Source: Zeugodacus cucurbitae (lineage: Eukaryota > Arthropoda > Insecta > Diptera > Tephritidae). From it: a DNA stretch of 64,000 nucleotides. How positions within the stretch are numbered: position 1 is the stretch's first letter; each line of letters begins with the position of its first letter. Under the pieces are notes generated by a model. It ran no database searches. It had not been told where the DNA came from and was given only the letters and a program-made list of their open reading frames with translations. This document shows positions 12,201-23,024 of the stretch, piece by piece. Both the position numbers and the translations under genes were made by a program. The stretch is from assembly GCF_028554725.1 (NCBI RefSeq), contig NC_071668.1, positions 19,876,001 to 19,940,000 of the forward strand. Direction: 5' to 3'.

Positions 12201-15200
12201 TTGGAGATCCTAAGTGTAACCAGGTCGCTCTCCACCTGGTCCCTTCAACGGAGTGGAGGCCTTCCCCTTCCTCGGCTTACTCCGGCGGGTACTGCATCGA
12301 ACAATTTCAGAGCTGGAGTGTTGACCTAGCCAGCGTAGCCGCTGTCTTTTTATTCGTTGAACTATGTCAATGTCGTCGTATAGCTCGTACAGCTCATCGT
12401 TCCATCGTCTGCGGTATTCGCCGTTGCCAATATTCTGAGGACCATAAATATTGCGCAAAATTTTCCTCTCGAAAACTCCTAGTGACTCCTAGTGTCGTCT
12501 CATCTGATGTTGACATCGTCCAAGCTTCTGCACCATAAAGCAGGACGGGAATGATAAGCGACTTGTAGAGTTTGATTTTGGTTCGCCGAGAGAGGACTTT
12601 ACTTTTCATTTGCCTACTCAGTCCAAAGTAGCACCTGTTGGCAAGAGTGATTCTGCGCCGGATTTCGAGGCTGACATTGTTGGTGTTGTTGATACTGGTT
12701 CCCAGGTATACGAAATTATCTACGACTTCGAAGTAATGACTATCAACAGTGACGTGGGAGCCAAGACGCGAATGCGCCGACTGTTTGCTTGATGACAGGA
12801 GATATTTCGTCTTGTCCTTATTCACCTCCAGACCCATTCGCTTCACCTCCTTATCCATGCGGGAAAAAAGCAGAATAAACGGCGGAGTTGTTGCTTCCGA
12901 TGATATCAATATCATCGGCGTACGCCAGCAGCTGTAAATGTGACAGAACATTTATACCGCCCGCTTTTCTCTTTAAAGATATCTATTTATCAAAAATCTT
13001 TTGGATCCACCCATGAACGAAGGAAGAACCTCTCTAAAACTTTAGAGGAAGTGTAATGATAACTCGTTCTCGTTTTTTGGGCATATGATATCCAACAATT
13101 TTTCCAAACATCCCAGTTCTCGTATTCTTCTAGGACCGACTTCCTTATGACTTCTAGATTTTCTAACCAAAATTTTTTTAATCAACTTAACTAGTTATTT
13201 AGGTCTTAGAGATTCGTCAGTAGTATCTGAGTATCACAAAGAACAGTCGAATCTATCCAAGTGAGATTCTCTGCAGTTGCGGAGATCTACCCCTTAACTC
13301 AACCTAACTAGCTGTTTGAGATCCCAATAGAACACTCTGACGTCCATCGTTAACTAACAGTTCGATGGAATTAAAGATAAGAAATTTTGTTCCGAAGTAA
13401 TTCTTTTTTCCTCCTTCAAAACACCATTTTCTCTGGAACGCACCAGGTAGAAGAGTTATGACAGTTAAGCGCGCAGAGAAACTTAGATGGCTTTAGCTGA
13501 GAAAAAAAAATTAAAAAAAAAAATAAAAATAAATAAAAAACGAAAACGGTCACCAACCGGCTAAAGAAAGCCTTGACTTGGGCATGGTTGTTGTATATTG
13601 TTGTTGTTATTAAGTGTCATTAACAACTGTGCCCAGTTTCAAGTGTCAATTTTTTCTCGAGCTGCTGCTTGGCTGCTTCACAAATTCCTTTTTTTTACCC
13701 CTTTCATTTTGCTCTATTCCATTTTATTTCACTTGATAACGCTATTTTTAATGCAAATTCATTGAGTGCAACACTGCATAGACGCTTTCAATAGATTGGC
13801 GATTTTAAAGATTCACTCTGCGAATGTTTGTCAAAGATTTTTTTAGATTCAGCTACATTTACGCGCCGCTTTTAACGAGTCCCAGCGTTGATTTTCGGAT
13901 GGCAAAAAAATGCATTTTCAATTTTAACTGAAATCTAAAGAGCCGACTTTTTATGTGCTTTTTGCTTTCAGCACTTCCAGAAATTCACGCAATTCTTGAG
14001 AGTATTTCAGACGAGACAGTGTAAACTTTGAACCGGACAGTAAATAAAGACGGACAGCTTGATGAATGCGCAGTTATTAAGAAAGAAGAAGTCTCCGAAT
14101 TTTTCGCTTCACTACTTTCGGCTGAGGAAGTGAAAAAAAAAAAACAAAAAAAAAAAAAATATAATGTAATTAAAAGTTCGGAAAGCGCCATTGACTTTTT
14201 ATGTCCGACTTTAAGTCCGAACTTTATTCAATTACATACATTTTTATGTTATAAGATTAAGAAGACAAACTTCGATTGCCATCCAAAATGATTATCACAC
14301 AAATTATGTATGTGTAACGCAATTACAACTTTCTCAAACTCTCTTAATCCACCACAAAGTACATACAAACCACACTCCTTTCCAGCTGAGGAAGTCCACC
14401 TGTCATCGAACTTCGCTTTCATTGGGTCGTGTCCGCTTAGCGCATTCTTCGTGCTGCGCCAACTCAATCGATTACATAGTCAAGCAACAAAGTTAATAAA
14501 TCAAATGACAGGTGACTTCACGCCAATTTAGTCTGTTGAAATAATTAGGAATACGTGTTCTCAGTTTTTTTCAATGGCTTCTTTTTTGGTTCTTTTGTTC
14601 TTAACACCGTTAGACCGTCACGTAGACACAATAAAAGTATGGCGAAACTTATTTACAACTGTTAACATCTAACTGCAGCAGCAAGGATAATGAACGGGCG
14701 TTGAAGAAGAGTGTAAAGGTAGCATATGCGGAAGAACTTTGTACTAGATGAAGTAGGTAAAAGTTAAATTAATAATTAAGCAACTGCTGAATGTTCGGAG
14801 TCAATATGCCATTGTGGCTGTTTTACCAAAGTTTTCTCTTGAAGGTGGCTAAGTTTTGGCGCCAATGAAAAATTAGAGCAAGCACATGAAAATTGTACAT
14901 CTTGTAAGATCTCTTAAACTCTTCACTGCAAACAAGTTCATCTAAGTTTGGAAAATACGTTGTTGAAATTATTTTAGAGAATGCTGTCATATTAATGACC
15001 ACTGCTCGAATTATTATTGAGATATAATCCCTCTGCATAGAACTGGCTGTTATGAGAAGTGGAAAACGCGCCAATTTGGTCTAAGTAAATTCAAAATAAA
15101 CACCTTTTAATTATTCATAGCCCTTTGGTAGGCACTGGTCTTGAGGAAGTTTAGTCAATTTGACACGTGCCGCGTATACTGGAGCTAACACTTGGGATTT

Positions 15201-18200
15201 TAAAGCAGAAAACAGCCCAAGAGAACCAAATCAGGCAAAAAAATAGCTATAACGAAGCTTTCGGTTTTCTTTTCACTAAAATACATAAATCTTCCGATGT
15301 ATTCCACATCCAGAGGATAACCGAGATGTCGAAGTTAGCAATGATGAAAAGAAAGTTCACTTATAGAAAAGAAAGTTGGCTTTGAGCTCAAGAACCTCTA
15401 ATACCAATATGTTAAAAACAGTAAATTTGCAATTAATACCGTTAGCCAATATTTTTAATTAAAAAGTATGTCTAATCCAATTATGCTTGTAAGTATTATC
15501 TCTACGGCGAATCAAATTAAATAACTTTTTGGTATTATTAAACAGGGAAAACAAGCGATAATGCTCTTCCAATGAGTCTATATCGCATTTAAATCCTTTA
15601 CAAGGTGGCAAAGCTGAACAAAGGGAGCAGAAAAGTAGCCTATCAAAGACGTCTTATTCTGTTTGAATTCCGCTAAAATGTGAAAGTCACATATCATCAA
15701 CATACTTACGTCCGAGGGGTTTACCAGTTCAGCTCAAAAGTTGGGAATACTCTCTTAAAATTTATGTAACGAGGATACTGATATTCGATACCAAATGGAC
15801 ATTTTTATTGAATTTTTGGATATTCACGTGATCTCTAATTGGAATTAATGGAAATTCTTACACCCAAGAAGCAATACCAATACATACCAAGAATAATCGA
15901 AATACTCGAAATCTCTACAGCATTCAATTGAGACTCCTTGCCTGTTATTATTTAGTACACTTTATACGGCTAGAGTTTTCAATTTACTCCAGGTGTTGAG
16001 TACAACCACCATCTTCACTTTTTTCTACTTACTTCAAAACTAAAATTTTTGATAACAAAATATTTCTGCTTCATTTGTAATTTTACCTATTCTCCGCTAG
16101 CATCAACTCAATTTCTAATTGAAGAAAACATTAAACTTCAATGCGACAAACTCTACCACAACAGCATTGTAATTAGCTTGTTGCTCTCTCGCTTTTCAAA
16201 GATTTTTACACAAGCACTTCTTCTAAGTATGTATAAATATTCAAAATGTTCAATATGTATGTATGTAGATATGTATTTAAACACATAAGGAAGTAAATGA
16301 ATGGTTAAAGCATCGGCGCCACCAACCAACACCAATAAAAACACAATAAATACTGCGCATTCAGCCACACAAAGCCACTAAACACTTTGGAAAAATCTTT
16401 CGCGCTTCCCCCGCCTCCACCCACAAACAGACACACAGACCCAGGGATTTTAAGAGCTTCGCGTATAAAAATGCAAATCAAGTTTAAAGGGCAAGTTGAG
16501 AGAGAAAAAAAGAATAAATGAATGATGCAAAAAAAAAAAACAAAAAAACGACAAACACACACGAACCTTTAATCGCATTTCACACCATTTGTGAGCAGAG
16601 TGTTTACACACTGTTGATAATTTGCACTTTGCAAACAAGTGCACAAACAAACATGGACAGACATACAAGCCTGCATATGCGGTGTTTGTGAGAGTGTGTG
16701 AGCATATGGAACTGTAAATAACAAACTGTATATGTATGTATGTATGAAAAGTTCAATGCAAAGTGTTGGAGTCTGAAAAGCGTCGGTTAAACCTAAATTG
16801 CGCCACAAAAAAGAAACGGTAAACAAAGTAATATGTGAGAGGGGTGTGTATGTATGTTTGTCTATATGTAGATGCATATGAGGAAGCTTAAGCCAACAAA
16901 CATGTGCATTTAAAGAGATTCTGTATTAGCAATTTTGTAATTGGGAAGAGAGCTGCAAGGCAACACCGCTCAACTCTAACACATACCAACAAACATACAT
17001 ACAAATATAAGTAGGTATGTCTGTGTGTGACCGAATTTGTATCTCGCCGACTATTAGCCTTTTAATCCACGGCATTTTTCGCCCCTCCCCCTTAACTCCC
17101 TCAAACATTTCGTTATGCCAATCAACGTTTTGTGACGTTTAACTTTGGAAAAGATTGCATGACTTCATGGACCCACAGAAATACACACCTGCACAGACAC
17201 CTGGATCCACCCACCTGCATAACTACATATTCGTTAGCGCGGCAATATCCTCTTTTACCTTGCCGTTGCATATTCAATCCCTTCGGCATTAACAATTTGG
17301 CTTGGCAAATTGCTATGCGCTACTCCGATACTTGAAGTGCCCGCCTCGCTTCCTTGCTCTTGCAGCAGCCGCTTTCATTTGCGCCGCGACCACTGCTGCT
17401 GCACTCTTTGTGCAATTGTAAGTATGTTGTTGCTAATTTTTTCGCTTTTCGCCATTTTGGTTTTGTATTTTTTTTTTTTTGTATCGTACCCTTTTGCCTG
17501 TTTCGCGCGACACTCTTGAATTGTAGATTCTTACACTACTGTCCCCTGTTGGCTTATCCTTGTTGTGATTTTCGATTTTCTTTTTTGTCACAAGTGCGGA
17601 ATATTGCATAACTCGAAGTGGTGTGAGGCGATAGAGTTTGAGTTTAGAGTTAAATTTCTAATTTTTTCCTTTAACATGGTTCTATTATTTTGTTAAGAAT
17701 TTAATATTTGAATCAAGTCACGAGGCCATATCAAGCGCTTAACTGAGGCTCCCTCTTCCATCCTATACTTCATTCCTTGACTGGTGCTACATAAGTGATT
17801 TTCCGAAGAAAAGGTTCTTCTAAAAACCCTACCGATCAACGAAGGTGCCTCTGCCATCCTAGATTTCATTCCTTGACTGGTATGAAGTGTTTTCCGAAAA
17901 CAAAGTTTCTTCTAAAAACTCTACCGATCAACGAAGATCCCTTTTCCATCCTAGACTTCATTGCTTGACTGGTACTAAGTGATTTTCCGAAGACAAAGGT
18001 TCTTCCAAAAATTCTACCGATTAATGAAGGAATCTAAATTATAATATTTAGCATCTCTGAAAGCTTTTCCATGATATAAAAACGCTTGAAGATTCAACAT
18101 TGCAACAGAAACGGGGAACGAATCTTGTGGAATGGCCTTACAGCAAGGCCTTTGCCAATATAGAATAAATAGTAGTACTGAGGTTTTCTCTTCTGTAGCT

Positions 18201-20802
18201 AGGCACAACACATCCCTAAAATCTATCATTTCCAAATAGACAAACTAACCGCATTGCATTTTTCTCTTTCCCCCAGCCCTATTACATGTACCAATGGACG
18301 CATACGGAGGCGCCAACCACATCTGTACCGCTTACTCCAGGCAGACTGGACACAGTCGCCGTTTGGCCACATTGCAGTACGCCCAGCACAGTGCCGCGCA
18401 TACCGAAGGGCGTACAAGTGGACACCACCACGGGCGATCTCACATTTCAACAGAATCTCCGCAAGCGACTGCTTGCCTGTGGCAATCTAACCGAAGTGCA
18501 TACTGTGGTCAACGAACTGCTGACCGCGAGCGAAATGACACGGCGTCCATCAAAACGCTGCATAGAATTAACAGATCTGCTAAATGCTAGCGAAGCCACC
18601 ATTTACGAAATTGAAAAACCCCTAGTAACACCAGCAAGCCAGGTAGCTGCGATAACCAGTCAACCAGTACAGGATACAGCAATACAGACTGAGGAGGTAT
18701 TAGTAACGGCCACAATCACTTGCCCCGTATGCAAAGCAAAAGCGAAAGAAACCAGTGATCGGGAGATGCAGACGGAAAGCGAAGAAGCGCCGAAGGCACC
18801 TAAAACGCCACCACCGCCGCCTCCACCATTTGATGCACTAGCGAAACCACCTCCTCCGCCGCCGCCGCCTCCACCAGCGCTAATATCAACAGCAGCAGCA
18901 GGACCACCGCCGCCACCACCGCCTCCTCCGCCACCAGGCATGAATGCACCTGCACCGCCGCCACCACCACCACCAGCGCTGGGAGCTCCTGGTGGACCGG
19001 CTCCACCACCGCCACCACCTGCGCTGCCGCCACTCAATATTTCAGCTGTACCACCACCCCCGCCGCCCGGTGCGCCAAAACCACCCTCATCTGCCACACC
19101 AGCGCCACTGCCAAACCCAACCGAAGGTGCTTGGTTTCACACCACGAATAGTAAGTTGTGAAATTCCGGAACTATTTGTAGATCTAAACTAACTTTATTA
19201 TATTTGCTTCATAGCACTGCGTAAGACTGCCGTTAACCCACCCAAACCGATGAAGCCGCTTTACTGGACACGCATAGTCACTAGTGGGCCACCACCCAGA
19301 CCGCCGCCGCCGCAACCAAGTACAGACTCTAGCGGCAGTGGTAGTTCACCTGATGATGCCACAGACTCGACGACACCCAAAGAAATCTGGCAGGAAATTG
19401 AAGAGACAAGTCTCGATAACATCGACGAATTCACCGAACTTTTCTCGCGTCAAGCAGTGGTGCCCATCAGCAAACCCAAAGAGAAGAAAGAGGTGCGTGT
19501 CAAGGCAATGAAGGTGCTGGATAGCAAACGTTCACAAAATGTCGGCATCGTGTCGCGCAGTCTACATGTGGACATCTGTGAGATCGAACACGCCATCTAC
19601 CATGTGGATACATCGGTGGTAAGCTTAGAGACCCTACAACAGATTATCAACATCAAAGCGACAAATGAGGAATTGGAACTGATCAAGGAGGCGGCACAAA
19701 GCGACATACCGCTAGACTATCCCGAACAATTTTTACTCAAAATCTCACAGATCTCAATGTCTACGGAACGCATATCATGCATTGTCTTCCAAGCCGAATT
19801 CGAAGAGGCGGCCACGGTAATTGCGCGCAAATTGGAAGTTGTCACACAACTTTCACAATATCTGATCGAGAGCGAAGACTTGAAGCTGGTATTCACGATA
19901 ATACTAACGTTGGGCAACTATATGAATGGTGGCAATCGACAGCGTGGTCAAGCTGACGGTTTTACATTAGAGATTTTAGGTAAACTTAAGGATGTCAAAT
20001 CGAAGGAATCACACACAACACTGCTGCATTTCATCGTGCGTACCTATATAAGTAGGCGTCGCAAGGAAGGCATACAGTTGCTGGAAATGATATTACCCAT
20101 ACCAGAACCATCGGATGTGGAGCGTGCTGCGCAAGTGGACTTCGATGAGGTTAAACAACAGATAATGGAGTTACATAAGAAACTGAAAGGTGCGTGTGGG
20201 AAAGGAGGATTAAAGAATATGAACCTAAAATGTATTTTTTTCATTCCAGCCAATCAAAAAACCACAGAACGCGTTGTAATCGCCTCAACGCCTAACACTT
20301 TAGAGCCATTTAAATCGAAAATGGAAGAGTTTATCGAAGGTGCAACGAAGACGATTGATAAACTCTACAAGGACTTGGATGAGTCACGCACGACTTTCAT
20401 CGAGACAATGCGTTTCTATCATTTCACACCCAAATCACGTGCGCTGGAGCAATGCACACCCGATCAGTTCTTTGAGTATTGGACCAATTTCACGAATGAT
20501 TTTAAGGATATATGGAAGAAGGAGATAGCCACGCTGTATGACGACTTGTAAGTGCAATTCACAAAAATATAAAAAAAGAAAAAATTAAAAAAAAAAAATT
20601 AAAAGTAATAAAAAAAATAAAAAAAAAAAAACAAAAAATAAATGAAAAAAAAAATTACAAAAATAAATAAATATAAAATTTATATTCTTTCAGGTTACGC
20701 AAGTCCAAGCAAATACAAACACAATCACGTAAAAAGGTGAAAACGACCAAAGTGACACCAGGCTGCCTTAAGGAACGTATTTTGCGCTTGAGTAAAAAAT
20801 AA
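6266..20802 (+). CDS. capu: Formin cappuccino (FH1/FH2 actin nucleator)
   Basis: Six coding exons join in phase: 6266-7052, 10998-11158, 18277-19150, 19215-20189, 20250-20547, 20694-20802, giving about 1067 residues, close to Drosophila Capu. Residues 1-490 form the N-terminal regulatory part. The FH1 domain, at about 495-590, has many runs of five to twelve prolines that bind profilin-actin. The FH2 domain (about 615-1020) carries the family marks PMKPLYWTRI, GNYMNGGNRQRGQADGF and a lasso/linker start. The basic tail (KSKQIQTQSRKKVKTTKV and a final ERILRLSKK) corresponds to the segment that binds the KIND domain of Spire. In Drosophila, Capu and Spire build the oocyte actin mesh that controls oskar localisation and cytoplasmic streaming. 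Introns are about 3.9 kb, 7.1 kb, 64, 60 and 146 bases. All junctions are GT-AG and phase-consistent. A second possible N-terminus starts at 10793. Confidence 0.93.
7790..8820 (+). repeat. Three diverged tandem copies of a ~340-bp unit
   Basis: Approximate units are 7790-8120, 8121-8490 and 8491-8820. Each carries, in the same order, AGGATAGC, TTTAGATAAATTGT..TCAATTAA, a palindromic TAATTGAACAATTAGTTAAT block, GTAGATCAATTAA, then GAGRTATAAACC, TTGGTTGAGTA, TTCTGACATGAA and finally a GTTAGAGGTGA..AATTATTT block. The second unit contains a (TA)n run at about 8248-8274. No coding capacity. Confidence 0.8.
9225..9430 (+). repeat. Two-copy imperfect ~105-bp tandem repeat
   Basis: The words GAGTTAAGG, TTGGTATGAAATTT, CTATTGCCAA.TCAAGAGTTC and AGTTATGG recur in the same order at about 9225-9305 and 9306-9415, followed by shorter GAGTTATGGA/GTTCGAGT echoes. 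It lies inside capu intron 1 and has no coding potential. Confidence 0.6.
10793..10892 (+). CDS. capu: Candidate alternative first coding exon of capu
   Basis: An ATG at 10793 opens 33 codons plus one base, ending at ATAA|GTGAGT, a strong donor. The phase (1) equals that of the regular exon ending at 7052, so splicing to 10998 keeps the formin frame. The peptide begins MCESVYFEFIYIPF and continues into VAFLQMLHMIYSSYK, an amphipathic-looking stretch running straight into QMLMKWLISSL of the next exon. Only 105 bases separate this donor from the 10998 acceptor. A core-promoter E-box lies about 400 bases upstream. Drosophila capu is known to have several promoters. Sequence alone cannot prove use, and a chance frame of 34 codons is possible. 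Confidence 0.5.
12110..12945 (-). mobile_element. 5'-truncated RTE-type non-LTR retroelement fragment
   Basis: On the minus strand, from about 12945 down, a broken frame gives the reverse-transcriptase catalytic word YADDIDIIG, then KRMGLEVNKDKTKYL, FVYLGTSIN, RRRITLANRCYFGLSRQMKS, KIKLYKSLIIPVLLYGAEAW, and downstream RRRWNDELYELYDDIDIVQR, RQRLRWLGQ and a final EWRTLIDSA-like end. This order is typical of the C-terminal reverse-transcriptase half of RTE/BovB-like elements. Frameshifts (around 12880 and 12430) and the missing endonuclease show a dead 5'-truncated copy. It lies antisense within capu intron 2. Confidence 0.85.
17745..18035 (+). repeat. Threefold ~95-bp tandem repeat in capu intron 2
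   Basis: Three consecutive units each read, with small changes: CCATCCTAGACTTCATTCCT, TGACTGGT, AAGTGATTTTCCGAAGACAA, GGTTCTTC, AAAAACTCTACCGATCAACG, AAGG. Approximate units are 17755-17850, 17851-17943 and 17944-18035. The array ends about 240 bases before the FH1 exon acceptor. Confidence 0.85.
20190..20249 (+). other. capu: 60-nt stop-free phase-1 intron inside capu FH2
   Basis: The donor GTGCGTG follows AAACTGAAAG at 20189. The acceptor is TTTTTTTCATTCCAG ending at 20249. The length is exactly 60, divisible by three, and the span has no stop in the coding frame, so reading through it adds 20 residues to a smooth open frame. Splicing gives HKKLKANQKTTER, a continuous helical FH2 segment. 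The inserted version (Gly- and Phe-rich) fits the family poorly, so I call it an intron. Retention would nevertheless be translatable. Confidence 0.85.
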
Positions 20803-21083
20803 ATATATGCATTAAAACAGTTCAATTTTTATTAGAATGAGAATGAGAAAATTTGTTAGAAATATAATTATTTTACGAAAGCATTCATATACACCCCTAC
20901 TACATTAATATTGCTCTAAAAGCTTTTTACGCATTGTATTTATTATAATTGTAATATTAGCTAAGTAGCCTTATATAATGATTAGCCTTTAGACTAAATT
21001 AAGTTTATATAAGAAATATTATTTTTGTTCCAATTTTTTTTTTTAAACTACAAAAAATATTTAATTCGAAATTGTTAAATAAA
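20798..21083 (+). promoter_or_regulatory. capu: capu 3' UTR with polyadenylation signals
   Basis: The stop codon TAA at 20800-20802 is embedded in AATAAA (20798-20803). A second AATAAA is at 21078-21083 in an AT-rich 3' UTR. The second one is more likely to be used, since a signal inside the stop codon would leave almost no UTR. A degraded copy of this 3' UTR recurs at about 22860-23020. Confidence 0.6.
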
Positions 21084-21289
21084 AACGCTTAAATTAAAAG
21101 AAATTAAATGAAGAGTTTTTTTCAGCATATTTTTTGTGAAATAATATAATAATAATAATTGAACATCGGAAAAATATTTCAAAAATCAAATTTTATAGTC
21201 GTGAATAATTCAACATTGAATTTTATGAAATATTAAACGCTTTTAAAATAATAAATCTATAAACCATAAAATTAGAAAGGAAACATTCA

Positions 21290-21650
21290 CTTTATGGAAG
21301 GAATGTTATGAAAAATCTTGTTTCCTGCTACATCCTGCATTGCCAACCACGTTTCCCTTCCGAAACATTAACTTATGGAAGGAAATGTCACGAATACTCT
21401 TGTTTCCCGCAATAACCTGCGTTGCCAACTATATTTCCGTTCCGTTCCGAAGTATAATAACGTTTCGTTATGATTCATATTACGTGGTAAATAAATATCA
21501 CATGCCATCTGGCAACTCACGCGCAAACAGCTGATTGTCATTTTAGCAATTTGGAAAATTTTTTAAAGCGGCTACTTTGAAATGAAAAATACACATAAAT
21601 AGAATTTTTGAATGTGAATTCTAATAAAATCCTCGATACAGCAAAGGTAT
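21290..21650 (+). pseudogene. Decayed copy of the EIF1AD promoter and 5' UTR exon
   Basis: This stretch aligns in order with the region before the true EIF1AD gene (24170-24475). Shared pieces include GTTTCCCG followed by CCTG..CTGCCA/TTGCCA, TTTCCGTTCCG, CGTTTCG.TATG, a CTGGCAACTCA block, CAGCTGA, and finally ACARCAAAG followed by a GTAYG splice donor (21638-21650 versus 24463-24474). The first part (21293-21445) is itself duplicated as an 80-base direct repeat (TATGGAAGGAA..CTTGTTTCC..TTGCCAAC). No intact EIF1AD reading frame follows. 21730-21800 may be a ruined start of it (an ATG in similar context and GATGATTT), but that is weak. Confidence 0.7.
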
Positions 21651-22119
21651 GCTAAATACAAGTACATTAAACATCTCCTTCTTGTTCCTACGGACAATTT
21701 ACTGCCTACAAACACCAATTGCAGTTCTAACCATATAAAATGTGTACCTTAATCCTCTGCGTTCACGTACATTTGGGGATGAGATGATTTGCAATTAAAC
21801 GCGTTGAATGTGCTCTGTTGGATTGGAAATTAAAAAAAAAAAATATGTAAATTTGTAATACCATTGCGCAAGAATGCATGACGGTATACAATAAAGTCAT
21901 TGCAGACGTGAAGAGTCAATAATATCAAAGTGGAAAGAAGCATGTCGTACACTATACGTTAATTTCAAATCCATAACACCTTTATCAATGTGTGCTTTAC
22001 TGCGCTACAAATAATTTTGTGATATTACATATTTGACTACGGCTCCATTACTAAATTCAAACAGTGCTGGTAATCGCTCTATGCTTGGTGAGATACAAAA
22101 ATTTTCAATTACAATCGCA

Positions 22120-22500
22120 ATTAATAATTTCCTTTAGGTCCACGAAATACTGCCTGTCCGAAAGCTAAGTTCCTACGCGATACGCACTAACCTCATCAAG
22201 TCTCTTTTGTAGGCTCATCAGACAATGTCGCGGATTCACTGCCACTCAATGAAATTTTATAAGGATTAGAAGAGGCAAGTCTCAACAATATCGACGAAAT
22301 CCCGGGATATTTCACGTCTTGCGATGGTCTTGAAGAGACAATTTTCAACAATATCGACGAAATTCCCGGGACATTTCACGTCTTGCGAGCGATGATGTCC
22401 ATTATCAAGCTGAAGGGGAAAAAGTGCGTTAGTAATCCACAGCGAGTTCAGTCTGATAGTTTTAAAAACGTACTTTTCCCAAAACACAAATCTACATAAT
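22120..22500 (+). pseudogene. Decayed partial copy of the capu FH2 exon
   Basis: After an acceptor-like TTTCCTTTAG (about 22137) and again after TTTTGTAG (about 22213), the sequence follows the capu exon that starts at 19215. TCATCAGACAATGTCGCGGA matches the SSPDDATD part. GAAGAGGCAAGTCTCAACAA and TATCGACGAAAT match the ETSLDNIDE part. GATGTCCATTATCAAGC and GAAAAAGTGCGT match VPISKP..KEVRV. The SLDNIDE piece occurs twice (22272-22325 and 22330-22392), so a small tandem duplication happened inside the relic. Stops and frameshifts abolish coding. It lies 3' of capu in the same orientation. Confidence 0.8.
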
Positions 22501-22859
22501 TGGAACGGATATTATTTAAATCATACTAAAGATTGTCAACTCGCAATTTTCCTGATATATGTAGATAATGATTTTGGTCACTACAGCAACGACTTTCCAT
22601 GCTCGTTAAGCTGAAGTACAATGAATAAACTATTTCAAGGAAAAGGCTTTAAATAAAGGGATGTTTAGATAAATGTAAAATTTTGGTGACACTGATCAAA
22701 TCACGTAGAAATGTATAAACAATTTTATCTTTAAAAATCAAGGAAAAATACAAAATACACAAAAATTTATATAAAATTGTATATAAAATGAAAAAGAAAG
22801 GATTATAATTATTTAAGAAAGTATTATTACACATTTTAAGAAAGCAATAATACGACTAT

Positions 22860-23020
22860 AAAAGCAACGCATTGTAATTGTTATTAACTTATAAAGTAAG
22901 ACAAAATTATATTAAAATATTACTTTTGATAATTATTTTTAAACTGAAAGAAATTTTAAATTAGAAATTGTTTAATAAAGAATCTTAAATTAAAGAAATA
23001 AAATAAGAAAATCATGTTAG
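22860..23020 (+). pseudogene. Decayed copy of the capu 3' UTR
   Basis: AACGCATTGTAATTGTTATT, TTATATT..AATATTACTTTTG, TTTTTAAACT, TTTTAAATTAGAAATTGTTT, AATAAAGAATCTTAAATTAAA and GAAATAAAATAAGAAAATCA follow in order the true capu 3' UTR at about 20930-21115, including its polyadenylation signal (AATAAA). The intervening coding tail is missing. Together with the FH2 relic upstream, this shows that the 3' end of capu was duplicated as a block. Confidence 0.7.
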
Positions 23021-23024
23021 TGCA

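Larger units (their letters stand above)
11159..18276. other. capu intron 2 (7.1 kb), contents
   Basis: The long intron before the FH1 exon. It contains a decayed RTE-type retroelement fragment (12110-12945), a threefold 95-base tandem repeat close to its 3' end (17745-18035), simple sequence, and pyrimidine-rich and TG-rich stretches at 16.3-17.6 kb. Frames such as 14310-14531 and 16305-16877 sit on simple sequence and are not called. The 3' acceptor is preceded by a good polypyrimidine tract at 18259-18276. Confidence 0.65.

Noticed and set aside
12119..12538. 139-residue plus frame
   Set aside because: Antisense shadow of the RTE retroelement fragment.
18660..19097. Long minus-strand Gly-rich frame (and others) opposite capu FH1
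   Set aside because: The complement of proline codons reads as Gly/Ala/Val runs without stops; it is a shadow of FH1.
20190..20249. Twenty extra FH2 residues from the open frame through this span
   Set aside because: Strong donor and acceptor, and a better FH2 sequence after removal; treated as an intron, with retention noted as a possibility.
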